NCBI GenBank assembly: GCA_012932295.1
Contig: JAAONU010000123.1
Coordinates: 6,324,001-6,388,000 of the forward strand
Direction of reading: 5' to 3'
Length of the DNA: 64,000 bases
DNA from: Cyclina sinensis
Taxonomy: Eukaryota; Mollusca; Bivalvia; Venerida; Veneridae
Each line of letters starts with the position of its first letter. The first letter of the stretch is position 1. The notes under the pieces were generated by a model. It saw only the letters and a program-made list of their open reading frames with translations, ran no database searches and had not been told where the DNA came from. Positions 47,565 through 60,295 of the stretch are shown in pieces. A program made the position numbers and the translations under genes.

Positions 47565-48010
47565 AGATTAAAACAGCAGCAATATAGTATGTAACCAGTC
47601 TAATTACTGCTGCCAAAAAGCACACAAAAAACACTGCCAATAATGATAATTAGTGAATTGTAATAAACAAACTTAGTACCAATTTACCCCATCCACGTCA
47701 TGATGAAAATATTATATCAAAGTAAACTGCAATATCTATCTGAACCAATCTGGGGCTTCAGATTAGCTTCATTCATTTATTCATATAATTTTCTGTTCAA
47801 ATGGGCAAAATATCAACTGAGATGTTTTTCATTTATTTTTGGAGAAACTTGAAACTAAAGTCACCGATTCCTGATTTTATTTAATTTACCATTTTTAAAG
47901 CCTTGATAAAAGTTTAAAATTTATTTAAAAAGAAATAAATTCTATTTACATAAATGTTGTAAAACCAAAAACCGAAACAAAAGAAATCCAACAAACGAAT
48001 GAAAAGATCT

Positions 48011-48087
48011 GACTTGAGTGGGGATTGAACCCACGTCCTTGACTGAATAGGTTTCCTAGTGCAAATGTTTAGCCGTAGACGGTGGTT
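48011..48087 (-). repeat. tRNA-derived relic, copy B
   Basis: Same T-arm (minus strand, 48034-48018) and flanks as the relic at 3622-3700. Confidence 0.4.
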
Positions 48088-48847
48088 TGATGATACTTTT
48101 GTTACTGGTTAAATAAACATAAAACGTAAAAAAATAGGAACGAAAAATGTTAACTGTGCACATGTGACGTCTATAACTACACTTATCAATTGGAAATGAG
48201 TACTCTTCAGAGTGGAGGTAAAGCACCTTAATCTGTTTAGAATCTCTGGGGAGCCTGAGAACATTTTCCCTGAGCGAGTAGAATAAATATGCGGATGTCA
48301 AATTCTTTTATACAAAAACAAGAATAAAATGATTTTTCACATAGCTATATTCATTCATAAATCTATAAAAAAGAGTAAAAATCAAGACTCAATTTGCACA
48401 GCAAGAATTAAATGTGCAATGTTTTATCTCCGTTATATTACACCTGTATATAAGAGAATACATAATTTCTGTTTGACATTATAAAAAAAATTGCCATGTG
48501 ACATTTTTTGGAGGCAAAAAGGCGTGGATAATGAATAATCCGTTTTGCACGTGTAGACCCGTGCACATCGCACCTGCTCACGCGCGCATTTGTATAGTAC
48601 TGATAATTAACAGTCAGCGGTCAAAAAGTAATATAAAATTAAGAGATTCATTCGAATAATTTAGTTTTTAAAGACAGCCTTAATAAAGACGAAATAAACT
48701 ATGTTAAGCTAGAATCATTAGATTGCAAACATATGTTCCTATTATAAAGTTATTCTTTCCATATTCAGTAGTTTTGCATTTAAGTATTTAGAAGTTTCAA
48801 AATAGAAAGATGATTACCTATAAATATTTAGGGACAACTTGGACAGC

Positions 48848-49729
48848 CTAGCAAGGTCCAATGACGATATCTGACAGCGTGCTGGAGGGTCTCGCCGATT
48901 CCTCGACCTCGTCCCTGTGGTCACTGTTAGCACTCAAGAAACTTATGTTCAATTCATTGTCATTCCTTAAACCCACAAGCGGAGATATAATGGTCTCAGA
49001 CTTGGCACTGAGCATCCTGGAACTGAGAGGCGTGACAGATGTAGCAAAACGGCGTGGTCGAGATAAGGTGTACTGTTTGGGTTTCACTGGCGTATCTGTC
49101 ATCCCGGGGTTTACAAGATCGACGTCGTGACCGGTGTTCGAACCTGAGACTCCCTGGTTGGAAGCTTCATTTTGCTGTTGTAGAGAAAAATCAAGTGGTC
49201 GGGGTTGGTACATTTGAGCTGGGGGATTTTGAACTGGTGTCTGGTACATTGAGGCAACGGAGTCAGCACAGAGCGGTCCAAGGTATGGGTAGAAAGGAAG
49301 AACTGTGGTCTGCCCTTGGCTCATGTCAGCTCCAGCCTCCTGCGCCGATGCCGAGAAGCAAGGCTCGTACATTGTCCTCATATAATCCATTGCTTGCATG
49401 TACTGGGCTTGACGTCTCATGTTATCTTCGTGAATGAGCTGTGTCAGATTTTTAATGTACATCATAGCGCACCGTAGGGCTCGGATCTTTGACATACGGC
49501 GATGGTGCAGATGAAACTGTTCTGGCAAGCATTTTTTCAAGTCCTCTAAAGCAGCGTTTATTTTCTGCATTCTTATTCTTTCCTGTGAATTTGCCGTTAG
49601 TCTACGCTGCTCGCTATCACTGTCCTCACATTCAAACTTTCTTTTTTTATTCTTGCGGCTATACTCCATTTTACACTCCACAGTTTGCTTCTCATTGTTA
49701 AATTCCATTTTCGACACACTTGATTCCAT
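48848..49729 (-). CDS. bHLH transcription factor, copy B
   Basis: 293 aa, paralogue (or allele) of the gene at 4464-5351. The bHLH domain, at residues 42-99 here, is identical in sequence. Differences lie outside it: loss of two residues near position 7, Arg to Met after the domain, and about ten others in the tail. It is predicted to bind the same E-box class and to be able to dimerise with copy A. Its promoter retains the CACGTG palindrome and the inverted CCAAT. It is convergent with nothing nearby; the next gene is the TRIM-like gene on the other strand about 4.5 kb away, so the two are divergently arranged. Confidence 0.9.
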   Translation of the reverse strand: MESSVSKMEFNNEKQTVECKMEYSRKNKKRKFECEDSDSEQRRLTANSQERIRMQKINAALEDLKKCLPEQFHLHHRRMSKIRALRCAMMYIKNLTQLIHEDNMRRQAQYMQAMDYMRTMYEPCFSASAQEAGADMSQGQTTVLPFYPYLGPLCADSVASMYQTPVQNPPAQMYQPRPLDFSLQQQNEASNQGVSGSNTGHDVDLVNPGMTDTPVKPKQYTLSRPRRFATSVTPLSSRMLSAKSETIISPLVGLRNDNELNISFLSANSDHRDEVEESARPSSTLSDIVIGPC

Positions 49730-49850
49730 GCCTTACTCAGAAGAACAGAATTTTAATACTGGTTTTCAAAATTGTATTTTAAATAAAGACTACTGATAAG
49801 CCTTTTTGGCTGACCAAGTCACGTGACAGTATTAAAAGACCAATAAAATT
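49730..49850 (-). promoter_or_regulatory. bHLH gene promoter, copy B
   Basis: CACGTG at 49820-49825 and an inverted CCAAT about 20 bp further upstream, at the same spacing from the ATG as in copy A. Bases flanking the E-box differ slightly (CCAAGTCACGTG instead of CCAAATCACGTG). Confidence 0.45.
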
Positions 49851-49901
49851 GCGATTTTCAGGTAAGTGTAAACCTAGGGGTCTTTAGGGAAGCCGCATAA
49901 T

Positions 49902-49923
49902 GATTCGCACCTTGGTGCGAATC
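49902..49923. repeat. Perfect 10-bp hairpin upstream of bHLH gene, copy B
   Basis: Same GATTCGCACC, TT, GGTGCGAATC palindrome as at 5524-5545. Confidence 0.7.
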
Positions 49924-52900
49924 GGCGTCACGGTGGGGCCTTAAGATCCTTCGAAAACAATCTCCATCATGTTTTATTTAGCCATTAGCTGACCATTCCA
50001 GCAATATATCATATGATTCTATTCTTCAGGAACACTTTGAATCCCTTCATCTCAAAGATCATCAAAAATGATTACGTCAGTTTGAAAACTTTTAAAAGCG
50101 CCATCATTTCTTGTGAAAAATGGAAATCGGTTTTTAATGGTCATTTTCCGGACAAAAAGAACGGACGCTGCCACTTTTATTGATGGTCATTCGGGAGCGG
50201 AAGGAGAATGAGTACGTTTATGTAAGGAGGGTTTAATAGACTGAAACAAATTGGCCAGTCATTACAGAGCAAGAAATTAATTTTCAACACACATTAGCGA
50301 AGATTTAGTACAGTTTTCGGTGTTAAATCTTTAGAATATTTTCCTCACAAGCCTTCCATTCTATTATCATTTTTTTACAACTTTATCTGAAAGGGATCTT
50401 TATATTTAATTCCATATAAGAAAAGTATAAGAAGGTAATTAATTCCTGCTAATGATTCTGGAGAACCTAAAGTCATATTTCTATTCCTAGGTTTCTTTCC
50501 CTTTTTACAGCATTCCGTACTGCATGCATTTTAATTCACTTAGCTCATGCAAAATAGTTCTAACGTCTCATTCGATGTAGACTAAATATGTAGACTAAAT
50601 GTTTAGACTAAATAATATTATTTTATGATTTTGTCTACACTGTTTCTCATCTGCATAGTCTCTTTAAAAAGAGTTATGTTTCGAGTGTGATTGGATAAAA
50701 ATTAAAGCGGTGGAAGTATCACAATGTTAAACATATAATCTTAGTTCGCTTTTTGTTGGAGCTAAAAGTAATTCGTTGGACAGTCGACGACAGTTAATAA
50801 TTTTGCGTTCCTTTTCAATATATGAGAAAACATATCAAATGATGATTGATACTTGTAACGGAAAGTGATTGAATGTAATTCTATGTAGAGTTTTCTTAAA
50901 GCGTCAAGTCTCGCCAATGGACAAAACAGCTTCATAATAAAAAATTATATCAAAACTGGTTTAGAGATCTAAGTTACGTTTTTCGTTGTGCGTTTGTTTT
51001 CAAGATTCTGAAGAAAGATTTACGACCGTCCACTAGTACTGTGGAAAAAAAGTTTGTCCCTTATCGCGGTAACTGACATTGAATGGTGTTTGTCAAGTTG
51101 AAGAGGGAAATAAGGAAATACGTTCTGCGAATTCTTGGTATCTGAATCATGAGCTCTTGGTCGAGTGTAAATTACTGCTCTTACTCCCGAAAGAAAATTC
51201 AAACATTGTACAATTGCACATCAGGGTTATAGTTACTTCCATCGGTATGAGAACTGTATGTCAAGAAAAGTAAATATATGAAAGTAATATGTAATAAAAT
51301 TAGTTTTGAAAGTAGTTTTCAAAGAATGTTTGTCTGTCCGTCTGTGCAGGGGCTTAACTGAGACCTCATTTAAGGCTCTGGTCTTTGTGGCAGTTTATGA
51401 AAAGTACAAAAAACGATATAGTGATTACAATAATTTGCTGGAAGCCGACTTATGTTTAACAACTATTTAACACGAAAATCGGAGGAATTGGTAGTGAAAG
51501 TTGTCGTCATCTGCATTTAAGTCATGTCTAACACAGAAGATCAGAACAGTAAACTTTGGGCTTGTTCGTCTGACGAAAGCCACTGATACATTGAGTCAAG
51601 CCAAATAACAGGTTACTACGGCGCAAGTTTCTTTTAAAGAACTTTAGTCTTTTGGTTTATCGAAACTAATAACACAAACGCACATGTCTGTTAGCAGCAT
51701 GAAACAACCAGTTGCTCAAAGCAGATTTCTCCATGAATATGTACTCTAGTTTAGTCTTATTTGCCTCTATAAAGTTAGATCGGAAATAAAACTATTCGTA
51801 GTAAATATTTTAAAGAAATATTGTCAGAAATATAAATCGCCGTACGCACCTTTTTTAACAAGTTACATATTAATTATGAATATAAGATAAGTTTAAACAA
51901 AAGCTGTCACAGGGTTGATAATCAACAAATGATGTCCACATTATCATTTAATTATCCGCCACTCATCAGCTCTAAATAGTTCACGTGCAGCAGTGACATC
52001 CCAGCATGCAACCGCTCAAAGATCAGATTAATCGGTAATAGCCGTATCTTTCCGATTAACATATAGGTGCGAGATGTTACGTTAATAAATAAACATTCGG
52101 TGGTCTCTAATGTGAAATTAATAGTTTCTTTGTTATGTTGTGACTTAATTCGTGGCAAAAGCTGAAAACGTGTGAATTTTTTAAACTGATTAAATGCAGA
52201 CTGGTAGCAATTTCAAAAACTAACTGTGACCAGGAAACAAAAGTAATTAGTCAAAATATGGTACTAGTAGAAGCAGTAGTAATAACAATGAAGATGATCA
52301 TCATCATCGTTGTCATCATCATCACCACTACCACCATCATTATCAGCATCATCATCAGCAGCATCAGCATCATATACGTCACGAATGATGCGGATAAATT
52401 GTTTTTGTTGCCCATTTCCCATTAATTTCATCTTTAAGTTTGCGGAAGACCATTAAAGTAATGTCAGTGTAGCGTTTTGATGTTTATTTGACAAGAAGAG
52501 GTATTAATGTTCTTGAAAATATAAAAAGCGAAATTTATATTAAATTAAATTAATTTAATTTTGTGTATCTTAAGTTCACATAATGATAAAAGAACAACAA
52601 TTATTAACTAAACATTTGCTCTTATTAATAACGAAGCCTTAGGTTGCATGTAATAAGCTGCTAATATTTTCCCGGTCAAGATGCAAGAATCCTCTTTTCA
52701 ACGTTAATCTTTGTTCCTTCTGTAATCAATCGAAACAATAATACTTTCCTAAATTTGAAAACATAAGATTTAGAATAATTCAGCATTCTTTCATTTGTTG
52801 AAATAGATAAATTTTTTCATACTGGCTCATTCAAACGAGTTCTATAAACAATTTTTGAGTATTTAGATTTTTCGAGTATTTAGAGTACGAATTTCAAGAC

Positions 52901-53027
52901 TATCGTTATACAAATTCAGCGGAAAACCACTGCTTGTAAGAGCTTATTTAGGTTGAAAAAAGAAAACTTGCATTTTATTTTCATTTTGATATTTTATATC
53001 GAAAGCGTTTTTACTTTAACCATGGTC

Positions 53028-53082
<55 letters not shown>

Positions 53083-53440
53083 ATAAAAGATGGAAAATGT
53101 TAGTCCCTCATGGTCACCTGATTTCTTTGTGATAGTAAAACGTAACTTTGTTATAACCAAATCGAGCAGTAATTCTTTTTTTAAATCATAATGTTGGTCG
53201 CAATTGTTTTTATTTTTAAAGATATTACTAACACATTTCATTAATTTTATATGTCTTTTGAAAGATTAGTTTATGATACAGTTAAATTTGTAATTTAAAA
53301 ATAGTTAAGACCTAAAGAAAAAAACAAACAAAACCAGACAAACGGCATTTGAAATCAACACAACAACAACAACAACAAAACATAACAACACACACCCTGC
53401 ATGATTTTACCTTGTTTTCTATTTTAATCAGTTGACTTAA
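49924..53440. other. Intergenic DNA between bHLH and TRIM-like genes, copy B
   Basis: No gene supported. It lacks about 155 bp and about 550 bp present in copy A, and has about 290 bp of its own at 52495-52788 that contain a short TTAAATTAA palindromic stretch. A CAT microsatellite (about 52291-52373) and a GA run lie here. Confidence 0.5.
53031..53080. repeat. GA dinucleotide microsatellite, copy B
   Basis: About 25 uninterrupted GA units, longer than the copy A run. Confidence 0.95.
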
Positions 53441-53559
53441 TATAAGGTCCAATGATCAATTTTCCGAAATCTAGTCGACCTAGTTTGTTAAGGTTTTAGT
53501 TTTACTTCCGCGTTCCTGAACTGAGGGGAATTGGAAGGAGAAAAGAATACTTTTTTGAG

Positions 53560-54281
53560 GTAAGAATATTTGTATAAAAAACTTCATTTTTTTTAAATAC
53601 ACGTGTCTCTTAAAGAATCTCATCAGCTTTGTAATGTATGGATGAAATATTTCTTGAGTTTACGATATTGCACGGTTAGAGGGAGTTAACTTTTTGGATG
53701 AATGCCAAATGGCTGGCGAAAATGTTTCCTACGGTGAAATTCCAAAATTTCTTTTAACTTCAGTAGCTTATAACACGGATTTAACGAAATTAAAAGGATA
53801 TAAGGTCATCAAAGCATTTATAACGTATTTTAACATGATACTTACGAAACGCCCCCAGTTATCTGAAGCGGGTATAATTGCATATTCTCGTTTAATGTTA
53901 ATGTATGTCAGAGTCATAGAAACAGTAAATAAACGTTTTTATTAATTATAGTAGTGAAGTGAATTAGTGCAAAGCTAGAGGTTGGGAAGGGAGGGAGTCG
54001 GGGATGCAGGTGCTGGTGACGAGAAGACACATTATTAAATACAAAGTTCTGTTGAACATTTCATTCCAAAATCGAAAGACCTTTTATATTTATTTTATGA
54101 GAATGTCTGCTTAAAGATAATTCAAGTAATTGTACATAATTATTATGTGGTATAAATTTCATGTGGTCGTTTTCGTTAAAGTTATTAGACTTAAAAAAAC
54201 ATACATGTAAAACTAAGAATAACTGTTTTATATAAAATCATGTTGCTTATATTTAGTATGCTTTTTAATTTTTATCATCAG
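53560..54281 (+). other. Intron in 5' UTR of TRIM-like gene, copy B
   Basis: Donor GAG|GTAAGA at 53559/53560 and acceptor ATCATCAG ending at 54281, two bases before the ATG. Same structure as in copy A. Confidence 0.6.
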
Positions 54282-54283
54282 CA

Positions 54284-56062
54284 ATGGAGGTTTCTGGCAA
54301 AAGAACGGAGGAAAAAAAAATCTCGGCGTCACGTGATTCTGCAGACGACTTCGAGCTGCATTGTCTCCCTTGTGAGAGATATGATATCCGGATACCAGCA
54401 TTTGGTTATTGCAAGAACTGCAGTGAACACCTCTGTGAAACCTGCTACAAGAACCACAGAAAACCAGCACCATGTCGTAATCACGTTTTGCTGGATAAAG
54501 ACACTATGCCACAGACACTAAGTGTACCAACTCTGCCAGATGATTTCGACACTTGTCCCGACCACGAAGACGAACTTAAATTCTATTGCAGGGATCATAA
54601 TTTAATTGTCTGTAATATTTGTGTGACAATTGATCACAGGGTTTGCAAAATTGACTACATACCCAAACTTTCCAAACACTTAGAAAAAGACGACGAGCTT
54701 CAAAGAATGATGACAGAACTAAAGGCATTGGAAGAGAAATGCAAATCTAAAGTCAAATCAACGGAAAAAAGTAAAAATAATGTGTCCAAAGCACATGCCA
54801 AAATCTTGGCAGATATCCAAATATTTCGCAAAGAAATAAATGTTCGTTTAGATGAAATGGAACACAAAGTGAAGGGAGAAGCTAACAGTATAATGAATGC
54901 CGAGCAGAAAAGACTTGAGGACGTACTGAAAACCTGTGAGGATGTGAGGAAAAGGACTGAACATCTCGAGTCATCGCTAGACACACTACTTCAGAGAAAA
55001 CAATTTAACCGTCTCTTTATTGAAGTGAAAAAAGCAAAGCCAAAATACGACGAATTAGTAGCTACCGAAAGTCAGCTTCAAACAGAAAACGATTTACAAT
55101 TAGTCGGATTCGTAAAGAATCAGGCAATCCTTGACGTGCTTATGGAGTCGGCCGAGATTGGCAAACTGGTGTCGACAGGTGCAGAGAAAGGACGACGGTC
55201 TGTAGATACGAATGTACCTTCACAGGATAAGACTGTTGTATTAGAGCACATTGGAGATATCAATGTTGCATGTACTTCAGATGAAGAGAAATGCGATATT
55301 ACTGGAATGGCAGTAATACCGCCGAACAAAGTTGTTGTCTGTGACTATAGTAATTGCACAGTGAAGTGGTTCAATACACAAGGAAACAAACTAGAATCCA
55401 AAATTGAGTTAAGTACCAGTCCACTTGACGTTGCAGTAATTACACAAAACAAACTTGCCGTTACAGCACCACGCGATAAGTACATCTTCATTCTTTCCTC
55501 TGTAGATACTCGCATTGCCATTGATCGTCGTCTTTATATCGGTGAAGAATGCCGGGGAATTGCCTACTGTCAAAATAAACTGATCGTGTCTTGTAATTTT
55601 ATTCCAGGAAAAGTTGTTATAATTGATTTAAGTGGCAAATTAATAAAAACTTTTTCAGAAGATCTGTTCAGTATCCCTGAGTACGTTGCTATTGCTGGAG
55701 ACGAGAGGTACATATACGTAAGTGACTGGGATTACGACAAAAGTGCTGTATACAAACTTGACTGGCAGGGTAGAGTTGTAGGAAGGTTTAGAGAAGAGTG
55801 GTATGAATATCAACGAGGATTACAGGAATTAGATGATGGTACATTTCTTGTGTGCTTAGGTATGAACAACAACAACAATATTGTAAGAATGTCAAGCAAT
55901 GGTAAGACATGCAAGGTTACCGGTCAGGAGAAGTTCGGGGAATTTTATCCACGAGCTATATGCTACTCAAAAGAAGAACACACGTTGTTTGTGTCTTATG
56001 CTGAGGAATATTGTGCTCAAGCAAGCTCTATCAAAATGTTCAAAGTGGCTTGGTCAACGTAG
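54284..56062 (+). CDS. TRIM-like protein: two B-boxes, coiled coil, beta-propeller-like end; copy B
   Basis: 592 aa, same length and architecture as the gene at 10314-12092, with no indel between them. All B-box zinc ligands are kept. About 57 residues differ, several of them radical (for example Trp to Arg, Asp to Tyr, Arg to Asn), and many fall in the propeller-like half. By my count about 20 silent changes accompany them, a ratio close to what neutrality would give. The last ~55 codons are identical to copy A. As in copy A no RING is present. Either both are functional adaptors diverging in binding surface, or one is relaxing. Confidence 0.88.
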   Translation: MEVSGKRTEEKKISASRDSADDFELHCLPCERYDIRIPAFGYCKNCSEHLCETCYKNHRKPAPCRNHVLLDKDTMPQTLSVPTLPDDFDTCPDHEDELKFYCRDHNLIVCNICVTIDHRVCKIDYIPKLSKHLEKDDELQRMMTELKALEEKCKSKVKSTEKSKNNVSKAHAKILADIQIFRKEINVRLDEMEHKVKGEANSIMNAEQKRLEDVLKTCEDVRKRTEHLESSLDTLLQRKQFNRLFIEVKKAKPKYDELVATESQLQTENDLQLVGFVKNQAILDVLMESAEIGKLVSTGAEKGRRSVDTNVPSQDKTVVLEHIGDINVACTSDEEKCDITGMAVIPPNKVVVCDYSNCTVKWFNTQGNKLESKIELSTSPLDVAVITQNKLAVTAPRDKYIFILSSVDTRIAIDRRLYIGEECRGIAYCQNKLIVSCNFIPGKVVIIDLSGKLIKTFSEDLFSIPEYVAIAGDERYIYVSDWDYDKSAVYKLDWQGRVVGRFREEWYEYQRGLQELDDGTFLVCLGMNNNNNIVRMSSNGKTCKVTGQEKFGEFYPRAICYSKEEHTLFVSYAEEYCAQASSIKMFKVAWST

Positions 56063-58018
56063 TAAGAGCTTTATACAGCTAGAATCATTGTATTAACAGA
56101 ATATCTAAATGACAAAAATTAGATCAGCACTTAAACTATATTCTTGAGTAAAAACACTATGCAAATAAGACTATTTTTACATCATGATACATTCATTTAA
56201 CTGGATGACAATACAATCTCTCTAGAGAAAACGTCCTCGGGGAAAAACATTTTTCTGAATCCATCGTTGTAGGAAATTTATAACTAAAGGTTTTACCCTT
56301 TTCTGCCAAAAAGCTCTAAGTATGCATAGAACAAACCAATACTAACATCTAAGAAGAGAGGTATTTGTAGTAGGAATACTATTAAATGTTTTTTTCTGAA
56401 GAAGAATAAATGTAGGTCTCTTTATCTGAAATCATTTTCATGCTTACGTCATGTTTGAAAGATAAAATCTTAACAGAGTTTCTTATGTAACAGTACAACA
56501 GAATGTAAGCAAAGACCAGCATTTGTTTTTTGTTTTGATAAGGTGTCTTTCTAGAATAATTGAATGTTTAAGGATTTTCCTGCTGTTTTATCTAAAAACA
56601 TTTTTAATATATTTGTACGTTCTTGGCCCTAACACAGTGCGAGGAGAAATAGTTTTTTTTGTTTTTAGTCTAAGAAAAAAAGAAAAAGAATGAAAGGCAC
56701 TAAATATTCAGAAGTGTACACTCGTATTCATAAGTGTACTCGCTGTTTTTTTTAATAGGATAGGATTTAAATATTTGTATAAATCTTTTTTTTAGTTATA
56801 GTCAATCCAGCGATTTATCCCTTTTTTCTTTAACTTACTCTTCTGTCTATTAGCGATTTCTAACAATATTATATAATAAACTCTAACTCTACATAAAGAA
56901 CTTATGTGGAATCCTTAAGCATATGAATTCTTTTTGTATTTTGAAGATGTTTGCATCAAAATGCTATTAGTAGGAACAGTTTTTTCTCTGACAATTGACT
57001 ACATCATTTTAAATCTACCATTTAAAAGCGTGTCTCATGTTTTTATTTCAAATTCGTAGATATTGGAATAAAAAAGTTATTCAGAGAAATTCTTTGTCAT
57101 ATCTGTTGTTTACAAAATGGATTTTTGTGAGTTTGATGTCCTTTTCAGCTATCAAACTCGTAATTTGTAACCGCATGCCTGAAAATTTGAGCAAACAATG
57201 ATGATTACTACATTTTCCAATGCTATGTCTTTTGTATTTCATGATAAATGGTCGAAAAGGTTTAGTCCAAGATATGTTTAAACAAGTCACTATAATAAAA
57301 AATACTTACCTACTTATGAAAATTGATCCAAAATTAAGCAAACTTTTTCTAGGATTTAAGTTTTGAGTAATTTGCAGAAAACATTCAGTTATTTTTGTTA
57401 AAAGTGTAATGCGAGTATAGGCATATTTACAATTAAAATTATGGAAAGGTCCTTCGTGACAATAACAGATATAGGAATAGGAATAGTCAAGTCATTTTTA
57501 ATATACTAAGATATATTTTTTAGATACTTATCATACATAAGTAATACACATTAGATAGTGTGGTAAACTTTGTGAAAAAGTAGAGGAAAAGATAGCATAA
57601 ATTTATTTAAAAAAGGACACCGAAAATGATTAATAAAATGAGAACCCGTGGGGTTTCCGCCGTGGAACATTTGCCACTGGGGGATTAAACCAGGTTCTAG
57701 GGTGTCCGAACCTCACACTTACCCCCAACAGGTTATCATAAGAACAGGCAAGAACAATTGTCTTGGTGAATTAACTCCAAACCACCTATCAACTCGACAG
57801 TGTTACATGCAAAATCACACGAACACATATAACTTAAAAAATAATAGCATTGTTGAGTGAAAAAGGTAAATTACAAATCCTTGTATAAATGCTAATTACA
57901 AGAAAAGCAAGATTTTTAAATTTTCATCCCGGGCTAGTAATAGTATGATCACAGTATTTCTTAAAAAGCTGTGCGTTATTGACTTAACATTTGTCTGTTA
58001 TTTGGCATGAGCACAACT
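56063..58018. other. 3' flank of TRIM-like gene and DIRS 3' flank, copy B
   Basis: Up to about 57224 it is nearly identical to copy A. From 57316 it continues into about 700 bp that copy A lacks and in which I recognise no gene; a 70-codon open frame at 57648-57860 has no known relatives. This part probably includes the original 3' region of the minus DIRS-like element. Confidence 0.45.
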
Positions 58019-58708
58019 CTAAACTATAAAACTCAAAACTTTTGCTACTTTTTTAAACTGGTCGGTTTTTGATTTTTCAAGTGAAAGTTTAATATGATTT
58101 ACTCCGATAAAGATATTGTTCCGTTTCAGGGATATAACGCCGGAGAAACTGAGTAATGTCATAGCAACGAATCGTGCATTTAAAATACAATTATCTTGAC
58201 CAAAACGTTCTACTATAAAACGTATGTCTGAGATTGAAACTGGTTCCTTAGAAATGTGTTCCTTATTAGTATGACGTAAAATCCCGTTTTTGACGTTACT
58301 TACGAAAGTAGAACTGCAGGGATCAGGGAGACCTGCTAAATTGTGAGCCCATTTAATACCATAGAGAATGTTGTTTCTTTTGAATTCAGAAGGACTGGAA
58401 CTTTCCAAAAAAATAGAAAGGTATAGGGCTACTTGGAAATCTTTTGCTGGTACTGATTTAAAGTTGTACTTTTCACACCACTTACAAAAATGCTTGAAAT
58501 ACATTTCACATGATTTCATCGTATTTTCTGATTTAGCAAAATAAGAAAGCCTTTTCAGATTTTCAACTGAACTCTCTAGGTCTGGGTGTTCTTGTAAGGA
58601 ATCTATTTCTCTCCATATACTCAGTTTAAACAGATCTGTGAAATGTAAAAAGAAAACACACAAATATCGCAGAACAGTAGCTTTAAGTAATGGATCATTT
58701 AGCAGCAA
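58019..58708 (-). pseudogene. Tyrosine recombinase of minus DIRS-like element, copy B
   Basis: A 229-codon open frame. The N-terminal domain (SCEMYFKHFCKWCEKYNF, NILYGIKWAHNLAG) is intact. The core begins ARFVAMTLLSFSG but passes straight to VISLKRNNIF. Compared with the family pattern SFAGFFRISEVLALKRS, a few codons including the catalytic Arg are missing. The frame then ends after EKSKTDQF and has no His or Tyr box. Confidence 0.8.
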
Positions 58709-58754
58709 TTTATCGCATCTTAAAGACTCAGAACTTCATATTGTTTCTAGACAG

Positions 58755-59033
58755 TAGCCACAGCAAAAAAAACTGACTTCCACTTAAGTATTAAACATAC
58801 GATGACGCAACTCTGTACATTTTTTTCCAAAAGTTATTTTGCAGAAAAAACATACATATATTTCCTGAAAAATAGTACAAGCGGCCACAGCTAATTGCTG
58901 ACTTCCACATAAACTGATTACCAACACAAGCAACGGCCACAGTTACGAATATCTTTGTGTAACTGACTTCCGTCTCCAAAAATAACATCGAGTAAAATAC
59001 TATACGGCCACAGTTAACAAAAACTGACTTCCG
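58755..59033 (-). repeat. Four spaced hairpin units in DIRS-like spacer, copy B
   Basis: Units at about 58755-58782, 58881-58906, 58933-58972 and 59004-59033 match those of copy A. Unit 2 has lost one stem pair (CAGC/GCTG), while units 3 and 4 keep CAGTTAC/GTAACTG and CAGTT/AACTG. Confidence 0.75.
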
Positions 59034-59276
59034 TTTCCCAGTATTAAAACTTTTACAGTCCACACTACTTTTATACATGTAAGAAAAATCCTGTTAAATC
59101 AAATTATGTTGTCAGGAACGTACTCATCGGTATCACATAAAACGTGGCTTATCTCCATCATTTGACATTACTCAGTGAGTCTATTACACACAAATATTAA
59201 TATCGAGAAATTTCTTGAAAGAATTTATTTCTATGGTAGTAAATTAAAGGAATTTCGGGAAATAAATCTCGACAGT

Positions 59277-60295
59277 TCAAGATTCTATGCGAACGGCTAG
59301 AATGTTACCTTTAAAACGTCTTTGATCGAAAATACAATTCCCTAAGTGGTCGTTTCCTTTAAATTTATTTTGAACTGCCTTAAATTCTAAAATGTCATAC
59401 ACAAAATCGTGCTTTATGAAATTCTTCTTAAAAATAATTGGCCAGAAAGAAGCACTAGCCCTTTTCGGCACTATAAGAGTACCTGCGGCTCTACAATGTA
59501 AAAGATGGAAAATAGCACGTGTAACTAAACGAACAGTGGGTACTAACCAATTATTACAAAGGCCCCAGTCTTGAGTAAAAGCATCTATAGCTTCAGTTTC
59601 ATAATCTATGTACTTAGAATTAAAGCGTGTCAGCTTCCGATTTTGGAAAGTAGGAAATCTATCTACATCGTGAGGCCCCCCAGGCTATCAACAAAATTGA
59701 AGAACTCGTCTGATAGTTCCCACTCATCAGTATTACTAAATTTACTTATATGATCGGCCTGGATATTCACTTATCTAGGAACCCATTGTATTCTTAAATC
59801 GATATTCCATTTCAAACACAAATCAAAAGTACTCAAAGACTCTGCTTGTAGGTCAGACTTAGTGCCACCTGTCTGTACTATATGAACGCAAGACTGCGAA
59901 TCTGAAAACCATTTTACTGATTTGCCTTGCAACAATTTATCGTATGCTCTCAACGCGAGTTTTACTGATCGTATTTCTCTAAAAGTAGAACTTTTAGTTT
60001 GCTCTTTATTAGACCATACATTGCGAAAAACATTATTTTTCCAACTGACTATGTATGAACCAGCATCTAGGTGGGAAGCGTCAGAATAAACTAACGTATA
60101 AGTAGGAGAATATCCTGAAAGAAGCCGTTTATTTAACTTTTTAAGATTACTGGGCCAAAACCTGATTTCTGTAACAGCTGGACTCGTAGGACAGAGCTCA
60201 TAGGTGGCATCCCACGACTTTCTATTTTCTATCTCAATGTACAAGAATCTTGTCATTAAACGAATTACATTCCCGAACACAGGACTAAGGGACAT
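59277..60295 (-). pseudogene. RNase H domain and DIRS C-terminal extension, copy B
   Basis: 60295-59771 is open for 174 codons: connection (VIRLMTRFLYIEI), RNase H motifs LVYSDASHLDAGSY, STFREIRSVKLAL and SDSQSCVHIV, then QWVPR followed by TAA (59771-59773). The DIRS extension continues downstream in the same sense but is broken by a small indel near 59683. It recovers as SASFWPIIFKKNF at 59471-59277. Confidence 0.78.

Larger units (their letters stand above)
45394..48847. other. Intergenic DNA downstream of bHLH gene, copy B
   Basis: No gene is supported. Compared with copy A, the CAA/CAG tract is short (about 46977-47034) and about 575 bp are inserted (47301-47876). The tRNA-like relic is kept. 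Confidence 0.55.

Noticed and set aside
48861..49437. Plus-strand open frames opposite the bHLH gene (also 4477-5053 in copy A)
   Set aside because: They are antisense shadows of the bHLH coding sequence. The minus-strand product contains a recognisable domain and the plus-strand ones do not.
57638..57730. Second tRNA-like segment (GGTTCGGAC on the minus strand) in B-only DNA
   Set aside because: The match to a B-box is partial and no T stem or other arm can be drawn.
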